Assembly: GCF_027942295.1 (NCBI RefSeq)
Contig: NZ_CP101416.1
Location: forward strand, 2,652,501 to 2,716,500
Direction: 5' to 3'
Origin: Pseudanabaena sp. Chao 1811
GTDB lineage: Bacteria; Cyanobacteriota; Cyanobacteriia; Pseudanabaenales; Pseudanabaenaceae
Length of the DNA: 64,000 bases
In this document: positions 52,973-61,595 of the stretch, piece after piece
Numbering within the stretch: the first letter of the stretch is position 1
Layout of the letters: each line of letters starts with the position of its first letter
Position numbers and translations under genes: made by a program
Notes under the pieces: model-generated
What the model was told of the DNA's origin: nothing
The model's database searches: none
The model's input: only the letters and a program-made list of their open reading frames with translations

Positions 52973-54355
52973 ATGCTGAATCCAGTTGATTTCAGCGGTA
53001 GACCGTTTCATTTTGTGGGTATTGGTGGGATCGGCATGTCAGCGATCGCCTATATCTTGGCAAAGCAAGGCTTTACGGTTTCTGGCTCAGATCTTAGTAG
53101 CAATCGCATCACTCAAAAACTACAGGATCTCGGTGTCAAGGTCTTTAAAGGACATCACGCAGACAACATCGATTTGGCAAATGCGCCTCAAGTTGTCTGT
53201 TCTACGGCAATCAATCAACAGAATCCTGAATTTCAAGTAGCCTTAGCTAATGGGCTGCCAATTTTACATCGTTCAGATTTATTAGCAGCTTTGATCGAGC
53301 AGTTTCAAGGTATTTCGATCGCAGGTACGCATGGGAAAACTACAACCAGCAGTTTAGTTGGCTTTTTACTGCTTAAAGCTGGAGTTGATCCCAGCATTAT
53401 CATTGGCGGTGAGGTGAGCGCATGGCAGGGCAATGCGCGGCTCGGCAATGGTAAATACTTGGTTGCCGAAGCCGATGAGTCCGACGGCACTTTGGTGAAG
53501 TTTTTATCTCACATTGGCGTAATTACCAATATTGAGCTAGATCATCCAGATCACTACAACAGTCTTGAACAGGTAATTGAGATTTTTCAAACCTTTGCAA
53601 AACGCTGTGAGGTAATGATTGGTTGTATTGATTGCCCAACAGTCAAAGCCCATATCAAGTCTGATATTACCTATAGCCTGAGCGATCCTAGTGCTGACTA
53701 TACAGTGACGGATGTAAAGTACAACCCATCTGATACGCAAGCAGTGGTAATTGAGCGTGGGCAACCCTTAGGCAAACTTTCTTTGGGACTGCTGGGTAAA
53801 CATAATTTGAGTAATGCTCTAGCGGCGATCTCTGTAGCGCGTTATGTCGGTGTGGAATGGCAAGCGATCGCTGATGCGCTACCTGATTTTGTGGGCGCAA
53901 GCAGACGGTTTGAAATTAAGGGTATACAAGATGGGATTACCTTTGTTGATGACTATGCCCATCACCCTAGCGAAATTATTGCTACTCTCGCTTCGGCAAG
54001 ACAGCAAAATACGAATAGCCGTGTGATTGCCATTTTTCAGCCCCACCGCTATAGTCGCACCCTCAGATTTTTGGATGAGTTTAGTCAGTCCTTTGGTGAT
54101 GCTGATGTGGTAGTGGTCACGGATATCTATGCGGCAAGTGAACCTAATGATGGCAAGATCACGGGTGAGCAAATGGCAAAAGCGATCGCTAATATTCGCG
54201 ATCAGGTGCATTACCAGCCAACGCTCAAGGATGTGCAAGACTTTTTAGTGAAGAACCTAAAGTCGGGAGACCTAGCTGTATTTCTCGGAGCTGGTAATCT
54301 CAATCAGGCGATCGCCCCCACTATGCAGGAAATGGCAACCGTCTTTAAAGCTTGA
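52973..54355 (+). CDS. murC: UDP-N-acetylmuramate--L-alanine ligase
   Basis: Adds L-Ala to UDP-MurNAc in peptidoglycan synthesis. HFVGIGGIGMSAIAYILA binds the nucleotide, AGTHGKTTTSSLVGFLL is the ATP loop, and FVDDYAHHPSEI is the catalytic signature of Mur ligases. 460 residues is normal. It is followed by murB after a 63-bp spacer, the usual cyanobacterial pairing. Confidence 0.96.
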   Translation: MLNPVDFSGRPFHFVGIGGIGMSAIAYILAKQGFTVSGSDLSSNRITQKLQDLGVKVFKGHHADNIDLANAPQVVCSTAINQQNPEFQVALANGLPILHRSDLLAALIEQFQGISIAGTHGKTTTSSLVGFLLLKAGVDPSIIIGGEVSAWQGNARLGNGKYLVAEADESDGTLVKFLSHIGVITNIELDHPDHYNSLEQVIEIFQTFAKRCEVMIGCIDCPTVKAHIKSDITYSLSDPSADYTVTDVKYNPSDTQAVVIERGQPLGKLSLGLLGKHNLSNALAAISVARYVGVEWQAIADALPDFVGASRRFEIKGIQDGITFVDDYAHHPSEIIATLASARQQNTNSRVIAIFQPHRYSRTLRFLDEFSQSFGDADVVVVTDIYAASEPNDGKITGEQMAKAIANIRDQVHYQPTLKDVQDFLVKNLKSGDLAVFLGAGNLNQAIAPTMQEMATVFKA

Positions 54356-54418
54356 TTGTAAATTTTGAGATTGGTTTGCAGATGGCAAGCTTTTCTATCA
54401 TTAGAACTAAATCTTTCT

Positions 54419-55315
54419 ATGTCTATCGATTTACTAGACCAACCGCCAATCCGCGCTCATGTCTCCCTTGCAGGATTGACATCGATGAAAGTTGGAGGGG
54501 CGGCTGAATATTTCATCTCGCCCCGTTCTGCCGATGAGTTGGCGGCTAGTTTGGCATGGGCAAGTGATTGCCAGTTACCGATCACAATTATTGGTGCAGG
54601 CAGCAACCTTCTAATCAGTGACGATGGTTTAGCAGGGCTAGTAATTTGTACTAGACATCTGCGGGGCATCGAGTTTGATGAACAAACTGGACAGGTTACT
54701 GCTGCCGCAGGTGAGCCTGTTGCTCGTTTAGCCATGCAAGTGGCAAGTCATGGTTGGGCTGGCTTTGAATGGGCAGTTGGTATTCCGGGGACTGTGGGTG
54801 GATTGGTAGTCATGAACGCAGGGGCGCAGGGCGGATGTGCGGCTGATTGTGTTGTGGAGGTGCAGACAGTGACATTAGCTGGTGAAACTAAGCTAATTTA
54901 TCCAAAGGATTTGGATTTTAGTTATCGCACTTCAGCTTTACAAGAGTCACCATATCTAGTGACAGGTGCAACCCTCAAATTTCAAACTGGTGGTCAGCCA
55001 GAGGCGATCGCGGCGGATACTGAAGCAAAACTCAAGGCAAGGCATACTACCCAGCCATACCATTTACCCAATTGTGGCAGCGTGTTTCGTAATCCTCTGC
55101 CCCAATTTGCTGCCAAATTGATTCAAGATGCAGGATTGAAAGGCTATCAAATTGGTAATGCCCAAATTTCGGAGTTACACGCTAACTTCATCGTTAACCT
55201 TGGCAATGCAAAAGCCCAAGATATTTTCAGTCTTATAGAACACATTAAAACTGTAATCAGCGATCGCTATGGCGTGGTACTGGAAACCGAAGTAAAGATG
55301 CTCGGTAATTTCTAA
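54419..55315 (+). CDS. murB: UDP-N-acetylmuramate dehydrogenase
   Basis: FAD-dependent reductase giving UDP-MurNAc. I start at the ATG at 54419 (MSIDLLDQPPIRAHVSLAGLTSMKVG). IIGAGSNLLISDDGLAG is the FAD-binding motif, GIPGTVGGLVVMNAGAQG follows, and the catalytic Ser is in NCGSVFRNP. 298 residues is normal for the family. An upstream in-frame TTG at 54365 has no family support. Confidence 0.95.
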   Translation: MSIDLLDQPPIRAHVSLAGLTSMKVGGAAEYFISPRSADELAASLAWASDCQLPITIIGAGSNLLISDDGLAGLVICTRHLRGIEFDEQTGQVTAAAGEPVARLAMQVASHGWAGFEWAVGIPGTVGGLVVMNAGAQGGCAADCVVEVQTVTLAGETKLIYPKDLDFSYRTSALQESPYLVTGATLKFQTGGQPEAIAADTEAKLKARHTTQPYHLPNCGSVFRNPLPQFAAKLIQDAGLKGYQIGNAQISELHANFIVNLGNAKAQDIFSLIEHIKTVISDRYGVVLETEVKMLGNF

Positions 55316-55383
55316 TCACATCTGAATATTGAGGGGTTGCCAAATTGCTTATTCACCTATAGATAGATTTAAGATTCTAACTA

Positions 55384-55412
55384 TTTACAATACTCAACAC
55401 TTACCCTAATCT
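55384..55412 (+). promoter_or_regulatory. Possible psbA promoter
   Basis: TTTACA at 55384-55389, 17 bp, TAATCT at 55407-55412. The placement would give a leader of about 65 nt before psbA, a length reported for cyanobacterial psbA genes. The -10 is imperfect. Confidence 0.35.
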
Positions 55413-55481
55413 AATTAATAAGCGCAAGCTTACATATAAATTTTCATAACTTATTCATTCCCAATAGGATTATTTGCAATC

Positions 55482-56564
55482 ATGACAACAGCAGTACAAA
55501 GACGTGAAAGCGCGTCACTGTGGGATCAGTTTTGCAATTGGGTCACCAGCACCGAAAACCGCCTCTATGTAGGTTGGTTCGGCGTAATCATGATCCCTTG
55601 CTTACTCGCAGCGACCATTTGCTTCGTAATCGCCTTCATCGCAGCACCACCCGTTGACATCGACGGTATCCGTGAACCAGTAGCAGGCAGCTTGCTATTC
55701 GGTAACAACATGATTTCTGGCGCAGTTGTACCTTCCTCCAACGCAATTGGCCTGCACTTTTACCCCATTTGGGAAGCAGATAGCCTTGACGAATGGCTAT
55801 ACAACGGTGGTCCTTACCAATTGGTAATTTTCCACTTCTTGCTCGGAATTTTCTGCTACATGGGACGTGAATGGGAATTGTCTTACCGTCTCGGTATGCG
55901 TCCTTGGATCGCAGTAGCATACTCCGCACCCGTAGCAGCAGCAACCGCAGTATTCTTGATCTACCCAATCGGACAAGGATCATTCTCTGACGGTATGCCT
56001 TTGGGTATCTCTGGTACTTTCAACTTCATGATCGTATTCCAAGCAGAGCACAACATCTTGATGCATCCTTTCCACATGTTGGGAGTAGCAGGTGTATTCG
56101 GCGGTTCCTTGTTCAGTGCAATGCACGGTTCCTTGGTAACCTCCAGCTTGATTCGTGAAACCACCGAAAACGAAAGCCAAAACGCAGGCTACAAGTTCGG
56201 ACAAGAAGAAGAAACCTACAACATCGTTGCAGCCCACGGCTACTTCGGTCGCTTGATTTTCCAATACGCTTCTTTCAACAACAGTCGTCAATTGCACTTC
56301 TTCTTGGCACTATGGCCAGTAGTCGGCATTTGGTTCACCGCATTGGGTGTAAGCACAATGGCATTCAACTTGAATGGCTTCAACTTCAACCAATCAATCG
56401 CTGACAGCCAAGGTCGTGTAGTACCTAGCTGGGCAGATGTAATCAACCGCGCAAACTTGGGTATGGAAGTAATGCACGAGCGCAATGCTCACAACTTCCC
56501 TCTCGATTTGGCTGCTGTTGATGTTGCTCCTGTTGCTATGAGCGCTCCTTCTATCAACGGTTAA
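55482..56564 (+). CDS. psbA: Photosystem II protein D1
   Basis: D1 binds most redox cofactors of photosystem II in the thylakoid. TyrZ is Tyr161, and Mn/Ca ligand Asp170, chlorophyll ligand His198 and iron ligand His215 are all at the canonical numbers. Residue 130 is Glu, the type associated with high-light D1 forms in strains with several psbA genes. The C-terminus has the processing site after Ala344 (LDLA|A) followed by a 16-residue extension that CtpA would remove. 360 residues is normal. It is followed by a strong terminator, so it is probably monocistronic. No psbD or other PSII gene is adjacent. Confidence 0.98.
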   Translation: MTTAVQRRESASLWDQFCNWVTSTENRLYVGWFGVIMIPCLLAATICFVIAFIAAPPVDIDGIREPVAGSLLFGNNMISGAVVPSSNAIGLHFYPIWEADSLDEWLYNGGPYQLVIFHFLLGIFCYMGREWELSYRLGMRPWIAVAYSAPVAAATAVFLIYPIGQGSFSDGMPLGISGTFNFMIVFQAEHNILMHPFHMLGVAGVFGGSLFSAMHGSLVTSSLIRETTENESQNAGYKFGQEEETYNIVAAHGYFGRLIFQYASFNNSRQLHFFLALWPVVGIWFTALGVSTMAFNLNGFNFNQSIADSQGRVVPSWADVINRANLGMEVMHERNAHNFPLDLAAVDVAPVAMSAPSING

Positions 56565-56588
56565 TCTTCGAGATTAGTTTTTAAAAAC

Positions 56589-56618
56589 AAAAAAGCAACC
56601 CCTAGGGGTTGCTTTTTT
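56589..56618 (+). terminator. psbA terminator
   Basis: Perfect 30-nt palindrome A6-GCAACCCCTAGGGGTTGC-T6 located 25 bp after the psbA stop, a textbook rho-independent terminator. Confidence 0.9.
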
Positions 56619-56670
56619 GTGCTTTATGATCGCTTAATTAAAGAATCAAGGAAGCACAAACTTCTTGTCA

Positions 56671-56773
56671 TACCAAATCAAAAAAGTGTAGCTACACTTT
56701 TTTGATTTGGTAACAAAACCTAGTATGGGTTTTGAAATAAAGAAATGGCGTAGCCATTTCTTTATTTGGTATC
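56671..56773. repeat. Composite cloverleaf-like inverted-repeat element
   Basis: Outer ATACCAAAT (56671-56679) pairs with ATTTGGTAT ending at 56773. Between them lie a 40-nt perfect palindrome (56673-56712), an AAAACC/GGGTTTT hairpin, and a 15-bp stem with GTA loop (56736-56768). The outer and first inner pairings are mutually exclusive, so the element can fold in two ways. It lies between the psbA terminator and hisH. Confidence 0.65.
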
Positions 56774-56797
56774 AGATTATTAATTAGGAGTAATATC

Positions 56798-57421
56798 ATG
56801 CCAGTTGTGGCAGTGATCGACTACGACATGGGCAACTTGCACTCAGCCTGTAAGGGATTAGAGATTGCAGGGGCAACCCCAATTGTTACTAATGATCCTC
56901 TAGAACTATCTAACGCCGATGGTATTGTTTTACCGGGGGTGGGATCTTTTGATCCCGCAATGCATAAATTAAGGGCTAATCATCTAGAGCAACCAATTAA
57001 GGATGCGATCGCTTCAGGTAAGCCTTTTTTAGGAATTTGCTTAGGGATGCAGATCTTGTTTGAAAGTAGCGAAGAGGGACAAGAATCAGGATTAGGCATT
57101 ATTCAAGGTCAGGTCAAAAGGTTTATTTATGAGCCAAATGTGACAATTCCGCATATGGGTTGGAATCAGCTAGCGCTTACTCAAGCTGACTGTCCACTTT
57201 GGCAGGACTTGGGCAATAGTCCTTGGATGTATTTTGTGCATTCCTATTACACTGCGCCTGTTGATAATAGGGTGACTGCGGCAACGACAACCCACGGTAG
57301 CCAAACTGTGACTGTGGCGATCGCTCAAGATAATGTCATGGCAGTGCAGTTTCATCCTGAAAAATCATCCACTGACGGGATACATTTACTATCAAACTTC
57401 GTCAGAATGATTAGTGCGTAG
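56798..57421 (+). CDS. hisH: Imidazole glycerol phosphate synthase, glutaminase subunit
   Basis: HisH supplies ammonia from glutamine to HisF in histidine synthesis. The catalytic Cys is in GICLGMQILFES and the His/Glu pair in VQFHPEKSS. DYDMGNLHSACKGLE at the start is diagnostic. 207 residues is normal. The ATG has a good ribosome-binding site (TTAGGAGTAAT). hisF is not adjacent. Confidence 0.96.
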   Translation: MPVVAVIDYDMGNLHSACKGLEIAGATPIVTNDPLELSNADGIVLPGVGSFDPAMHKLRANHLEQPIKDAIASGKPFLGICLGMQILFESSEEGQESGLGIIQGQVKRFIYEPNVTIPHMGWNQLALTQADCPLWQDLGNSPWMYFVHSYYTAPVDNRVTAATTTHGSQTVTVAIAQDNVMAVQFHPEKSSTDGIHLLSNFVRMISA

Positions 57422-57447
57422 CATAATAGTAAAGTCTTGAGAGATTT

Positions 57448-57975
57448 ATGAAGATCCAAATGATCAAAAAACTGGGTATTGTTTCTTGTCTAGCTGTGGC
57501 TTGTGCTGTAGTTTCGCCCTCTGTAGTTCGCGCCCAATCCAATGCAGGATTTATTCTATTTGGTGGAATCAAAGATAATGCACTTGACTATTGCCTTGAT
57601 AGTGGCAGTAGTGGCCGTAGCGATCGCTATTACCTAGAAGTTAAACCACAAAAGTTTAAAGTTTCTGAAGTTATTATTACCTATCCTGATCATTTCACTG
57701 GGAGCTTTGATACTTCGGATATCAAATTGCGCGTAACCGATCAATGTCGTGGGGGCAAAGATTTAGAGCTTGAATCGGTAACTTGGGATAAAGAAACTCG
57801 CCGCCTTACGATCATCCCTAAAGAAGCAATTCCTTCTAAAACAGCGCTGAGAGCTGTTTTATCCAATGTGCGAAATCCAGACTATAGCGGTTTTTATCAA
57901 TTTGATGGCAGAGTTATGCGTGCTGATGTACCAGTACCTGTGTATGTTGGATCTTGGGTCATCACCTTGGACTAA
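57448..57975 (+). CDS. DUF2808 family exported protein
   Basis: 175 residues with a cleavable signal peptide (IVSCLAVACAVVSPSVVRAQS). The mature part includes YYLEVKPQKFKVSEVIITYPDHFTGSFD and the RFDP-like region typical of DUF2808, a periplasmic or surface beta-sandwich family widespread in cyanobacteria. Function unknown. It starts 26 bp after hisH and may be co-transcribed. A strong palindromic terminator follows. Confidence 0.85.
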   Translation: MKIQMIKKLGIVSCLAVACAVVSPSVVRAQSNAGFILFGGIKDNALDYCLDSGSSGRSDRYYLEVKPQKFKVSEVIITYPDHFTGSFDTSDIKLRVTDQCRGGKDLELESVTWDKETRRLTIIPKEAIPSKTALRAVLSNVRNPDYSGFYQFDGRVMRADVPVPVYVGSWVITLD

Positions 57976-58000
57976 AAGTATTCCTAAGCTGACAGGAAAT

Positions 58001-58031
58001 GAGAAAGGGGACGCTTAGCGTCCCCTTTCTC
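58001..58031 (+). terminator. Terminator after the DUF2808 gene
   Basis: Perfect 14-bp palindrome GAGAAAGGGGACGC / GCGTCCCCTTTCTC with TTA loop, 26 bp after the stop. GC-rich centre as in the other palindromes of this window. No clean T-run follows. Confidence 0.65.
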
Positions 58032-58060
58032 GATTATTTAAATATTGTGCAAATTGAAAT

Positions 58061-58855
58061 ATGAATATTCTTATTAGTAATGATGATGGCATTTATGCTC
58101 CTGGGGTAAGAGCTTTAGCTGAGGCACTTAGCGATACTGAACATCGGATTACGGTGGTTTGTCCTGACCGTGAGCGCTCGGCTACTGGTCATGCGCTAAC
58201 TTTGCAGGAGCCTTTACGAGTTGATCAAATTTCTGGTATCTACCCCCAAGGTATTGAAGCTTGGGCTTGTTCAGGTACACCTTCGGATACGGTGAAATTA
58301 GCACTCGATGCGCTGCTAGTCGAGCGCCCCGATCTAGTCTTATCAGGAATTAATAGGGGCGCAAATTTGGGGACTGATGTTTTGTACTCTGGTACAGTAT
58401 CGGCAGCAATGGAAGGTGTATTAGAAGGTGTACCAAGTATTGCCTTTAGTCTTTCTAGCTTTACGCATTTGGACTATAGTGCGGCAGCGAACTTTGCTAA
58501 AAAAATGGTACAGGCGATCGCCGATTATCCTCTTGAAGAACCCATTTTATTAAACGTGAATATTCCTGCGATCGCTGAGGAAGATATTTGTGGTGCTGTG
58601 GTTACTCGCTTAGGTATTCGCCGCTATCGTGATCAATTTGAAAAGCGCATTGATCCACGCGGTAAAACTTACTATTGGCTATCGGGTGTGATTATTGAAG
58701 AGGAAGCAGAGCCAGATACTGATATTCAAGCGATTAGAGATAATTACATCACGGTTACACCGCTTAAATATGATTTGACCTACGCTGCTGCTATGCCGTT
58801 TATGAACACATGGACAGATAAATTAGCCCATTTAGCGAATTTCGTAACCAAATAA
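58061..58855 (+). CDS. surE: 5'/3'-nucleotidase SurE
   Basis: Metal-dependent nucleotidase. NILISNDDGIYAPGVRALAEAL holds the Asp-Asp pair, PDRERSATGHALTL and SGINRGANLGTDVLYSGTVSAA are diagnostic. 264 residues is normal. Its last 24 bp overlap the 3' end of the convergent ubiD-family gene. Confidence 0.95.
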   Translation: MNILISNDDGIYAPGVRALAEALSDTEHRITVVCPDRERSATGHALTLQEPLRVDQISGIYPQGIEAWACSGTPSDTVKLALDALLVERPDLVLSGINRGANLGTDVLYSGTVSAAMEGVLEGVPSIAFSLSSFTHLDYSAAANFAKKMVQAIADYPLEEPILLNVNIPAIAEEDICGAVVTRLGIRRYRDQFEKRIDPRGKTYYWLSGVIIEEEAEPDTDIQAIRDNYITVTPLKYDLTYAAAMPFMNTWTDKLAHLANFVTK

Positions 58856-60349
58856 ATTGGGGTCGGCGGCATCGAGCTTAATATCCGCTAAGCCATACTC
58901 AGCCCAACGTCTTGTGACCATATCCGCCACATCAGGATCGCTCTCTAAAGGATCGCCCCAATCGCGATCGGTTTCAGGATAAATTTTGGTTGTAGCGTCA
59001 ATACCCATGCGTCCGCCCAGCCCTTCCTTCTCGCAAGCAAAGTCGAGGGAATCGAAGGGATTGTCGGGCAGAATAAATACATCGCGGGTGGGGTCAACCT
59101 TGGAACTGAGCGCCCAAACCACTAAACGCGGATCACGAATATTAATCGTATGGTCAACGACGATCACAAATTTGGTGTAGGTAAACTGAGGCAAGGCACT
59201 CCAAAAGGCAAGGGCAGCGCGTCTAGCTTGACCGGGATAAGCCTTTTTGATGGAAATAATCGCTGCCTTGTAGGAAAGCGCTTCCATTGGTAGGAAGAAA
59301 TCGGTGATTTCTGAAACTTGTTGGCGGAGGATGGGGGTATAGATGCGATTTAGGGCGATCGCCATCATTGCTTCTTCCTTGGGAGGCAAGCCGCTAAAGG
59401 TGGTGAGATAGATCGGATCTTTACGATGGGTCATGCAATGGAAGCGAATCAGAGGCGCTTGATCATTAATACCGCCGTAATAGCCCATGTGATCGCCAAA
59501 AGGTCCATCGGTTCCCACTTCATGGGGCGTAATCGTTCCTTCCAAAACATATTCCGCACAGGCAGGAACTTCTAAATCGAGGGTTTTACATTTGGTAAGC
59601 TGTACGCCTTCATTACCATAGAGTCCCGCAAAAATCCATTCCGATAAATCTACAGGAATCGGTGTTGCGGCTGCCATGATTAAGACTGGATCGACTCCGA
59701 TCGCGATCGCAATTTCTAATTTCTTGCCCGCCTCAGTCGCCTTGCGTAAATGCCTTGCGCCACCCCGCACAGATAACCATTGCACCGTCATCGTATTTTT
59801 GGACTGCTGCTGTAAACGGTAAACCCCCACATTCGGAATCCCATTCTCAACATCCTTAGTAATCACTAGCGCCAGTGTCACCGCCCTTCCACCATCTTTA
59901 GGATAGGGTTTGAGAATGGGAATCTGATCGAGATTCACCTCGTCACCTTGCAATACTATTTCTTGACAGGGTGCATTCCCAAATAGAAGTTTTTGTGGAC
60001 GGGATTTGACCACATCAAAGAGAATCTTCCCAAATTCGATCGCCTGTGAGATTTTCTTCGGCGGCTTCGGACTTTGTAGTTTGCCTAGTTTCTCACCAAG
60101 AACTTCTAATTCTGATTGTTCTTTCATACCCATTGCCCAGCAGACGCGCTCTACTGTCCCCAACAAGTTCACGGCAACAGGTACGTTATAACCCTTGACA
60201 TTCTCAAATAGTAGTGCAGGACCTCCTGATTGCAGGAGACGATTGCTAATTTCGGCAATTTCTAACTGGGAATCAACTTGGGTTTTGACACGATGTAGTT
60301 GTTTGCGCTCTTCGAGCAGTTTGAGAAACGATCGCAGGTCACGGGTCAT
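58832..60349 (-). CDS. UbiD family decarboxylase
   Basis: 505 residues from the ATG ending at 60349 (MTRDLRSFLKLLEERKQ); a TTG 7 codons upstream is also open. Diagnostic UbiD segments include PALLFENVKGYNVPVAVNLLG, the prFMN-site region NVGVYRLQQQSKNTMTVQW, then GPFGDHMGYYGG and the catalytic-region DHTINIRDPRLVVWALS. In cyanobacteria this enzyme class is thought to act in plastoquinone synthesis (decarboxylation of the 4-hydroxybenzoate-derived intermediate), which would require prenylated FMN from UbiX. It overlaps surE by 24 bp tail to tail. Confidence 0.93.
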   Translation of the reverse strand: MTRDLRSFLKLLEERKQLHRVKTQVDSQLEIAEISNRLLQSGGPALLFENVKGYNVPVAVNLLGTVERVCWAMGMKEQSELEVLGEKLGKLQSPKPPKKISQAIEFGKILFDVVKSRPQKLLFGNAPCQEIVLQGDEVNLDQIPILKPYPKDGGRAVTLALVITKDVENGIPNVGVYRLQQQSKNTMTVQWLSVRGGARHLRKATEAGKKLEIAIAIGVDPVLIMAAATPIPVDLSEWIFAGLYGNEGVQLTKCKTLDLEVPACAEYVLEGTITPHEVGTDGPFGDHMGYYGGINDQAPLIRFHCMTHRKDPIYLTTFSGLPPKEEAMMAIALNRIYTPILRQQVSEITDFFLPMEALSYKAAIISIKKAYPGQARRAALAFWSALPQFTYTKFVIVVDHTINIRDPRLVVWALSSKVDPTRDVFILPDNPFDSLDFACEKEGLGGRMGIDATTKIYPETDRDWGDPLESDPDVADMVTRRWAEYGLADIKLDAADPNLFGYEIR

Positions 60350-60426
60350 AGGGCTATGGGGAATGGGCAATTAGTCAGTACCCTATTGTAACTAAATGTT
60401 ACGTTTATTACCCGCTAATCATCTAA

Positions 60427-60798
60427 CTAATTCAAGGCTTCAAGTGTAACGCGCCCGCCTTCAACTGCCTCAATCTGAAGTTTAAAACCATACAACAAAC
60501 CCATCCCCACTAATGGATCTGCCTCAGAAGCTGCCACATCAATAATTTGCTCTTGCCCATCCCAGATTACAGAAGCTTTGTATATTTCAAAAACAACTTC
60601 GCTTCCATCGCCTAATGTGCCAATATCTCGGTAGTACCAAGGCAATCCAAGATCTGTAATCACAGAAAGCGGTAAAGATAAAAAGCTAGTGAATCCTGTG
60701 TCAATTACAGCATCAAGAGCTATTTTAGGTGAGCCGATGCGACCGACTGCGACTTTGATAATTGCTTCACAATTGTTATTGACAAAACCGAACATCAT
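60427..60798 (-). CDS. Retropepsin-like clan AA aspartic protease domain protein
   Basis: 123 residues. The catalytic signature is AVIDTGFTSFLSLP, DTG followed by Phe-Thr as in single-domain clan AA proteases, and hydrophobic-hydrophobic-Gly (VGMGLLYG) follows near the end. Two such chains would form the active dimer, as in retropepsins. Its ATG overlaps the stop of the upstream 91-residue gene by 4 bp (ATGA), so the two are coupled. The natural substrate is unknown. Confidence 0.8.
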   Translation of the reverse strand: MMFGFVNNNCEAIIKVAVGRIGSPKIALDAVIDTGFTSFLSLPLSVITDLGLPWYYRDIGTLGDGSEVVFEIYKASVIWDGQEQIIDVAASEADPLVGMGLLYGFKLQIEAVEGGRVTLEALN

Positions 60799-61070
60799 AC
60801 GGTCTTTCTTAGGTTGCGACTGCCAAAACGGAAGACTGCTCTATGTCCAATCCGTATCACCCAAGGCTGAGCATCGGGGTTTCGTTCATAAAGTTTATCC
60901 ACCGCTAAGATCGGTGAATTGGCTAGCTCAAAATCTCCAGTCTCAATGTCAATAGCAACTATTTTGCCATGATTACCTACTTCGACCTGTGGGCGTATCT
61001 GAGTTTGATAAATTAGATCGCCTCGTTGGGCAAATTCTTCTTTGCTATAGCGTGGTTGACGAACTGCCAT
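60795..61070 (-). CDS. Partner protein of the aspartic-protease gene
   Basis: 91 residues, basic, with EEFAQRGDLIYQTQIRPQVEVGNHGKIVAIDIETGDFELA and a C-terminal RFGSRN-rich tail. I recall the pattern from cyanobacterial genomes, where it occurs next to the protease gene, but no function is known. The N-terminus is basic and the centre has a beta-hairpin-like pattern. A 4-bp ATGA overlap with the downstream gene shows coupling. It resembles the layout of small two-gene toxin-antitoxin-type units, which is inference. Confidence 0.7.
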   Translation of the reverse strand: MAVRQPRYSKEEFAQRGDLIYQTQIRPQVEVGNHGKIVAIDIETGDFELANSPILAVDKLYERNPDAQPWVIRIGHRAVFRFGSRNLRKTV

Positions 61071-61199
61071 AAATGTTAATTTCTCTTGATCGCTGCCTTA
61101 TCTAGCATTATAACTGACCAGAAATTGCTGCAAATACATTGATTTCATTAGAACAAAACCAAGGTGCGTTACATTTCATTAACGTACGCTACAAGATCA

Positions 61200-61322
61200 T
61201 TGGCGTTGCACATATTCATAATGATATTTAAATATTTAAATTTAAACTTCTTACCCAGCAATCATTTCAGGATAAATTTTATGTGTACCTACCTTCGATC
61301 ATTATGAATATGTGCAATGCCA
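61200..61322. mobile_element. MITE with 25-bp terminal inverted repeats
   Basis: TGGCGTTGCACATATTCATA at 61201 and its partner ending at 61322 match at 24 of 25 positions over 61201-61225 and 61298-61322. The interior is about 72 bp and AT-rich. GATCA lies beside both ends (61195-61199 and 61323-61327), a possible 5-bp target duplication, offset by one base on the left. No transposase. Confidence 0.7.
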
Positions 61323-61340
61323 GATCAGCGATCGCACTAA

Positions 61341-61373
61341 TATAACTTTTATATAACTTTTATATAACTTTTA
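61341..61373. repeat. Three-copy 11-bp tandem repeat
   Basis: TATAACTTTTA repeated exactly three times without gaps, about 220 bp before the exported-protein gene. The period equals about one turn of DNA, so bent DNA or a protein-binding array is possible. Confidence 0.8.
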
Positions 61374-61595
61374 AGGATTGCTTATACTCAATAAAAGTGA
61401 GATTAATCTATTATTAAGCTGTGTAAGATTTCATACCAAAAAAAATGAGACAACTTTAATGATTTCTTTAAGAAAAAATATTGAATTAGATTTATAAGTA
61501 TCATGGATTAAATAAATTTTTCTAATCATTTTTGAATCATTTTTTGTAGTAACTATCCGTTTAACACCTTAAGCAGTCACATAAAAGAGGATTTA

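Larger units (their letters stand above)
61071..61595. other. 525-bp intergenic region with MITE and tandem repeat
   Basis: No gene seen. Contains a REP-like GTGCGTTACATTTCATTAAC near 61164, the inverted-repeat element at 61200-61322, and a three-copy 11-bp tandem repeat at 61341-61373. The remainder is AT-rich and leads to the exported-protein gene. Confidence 0.6.
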
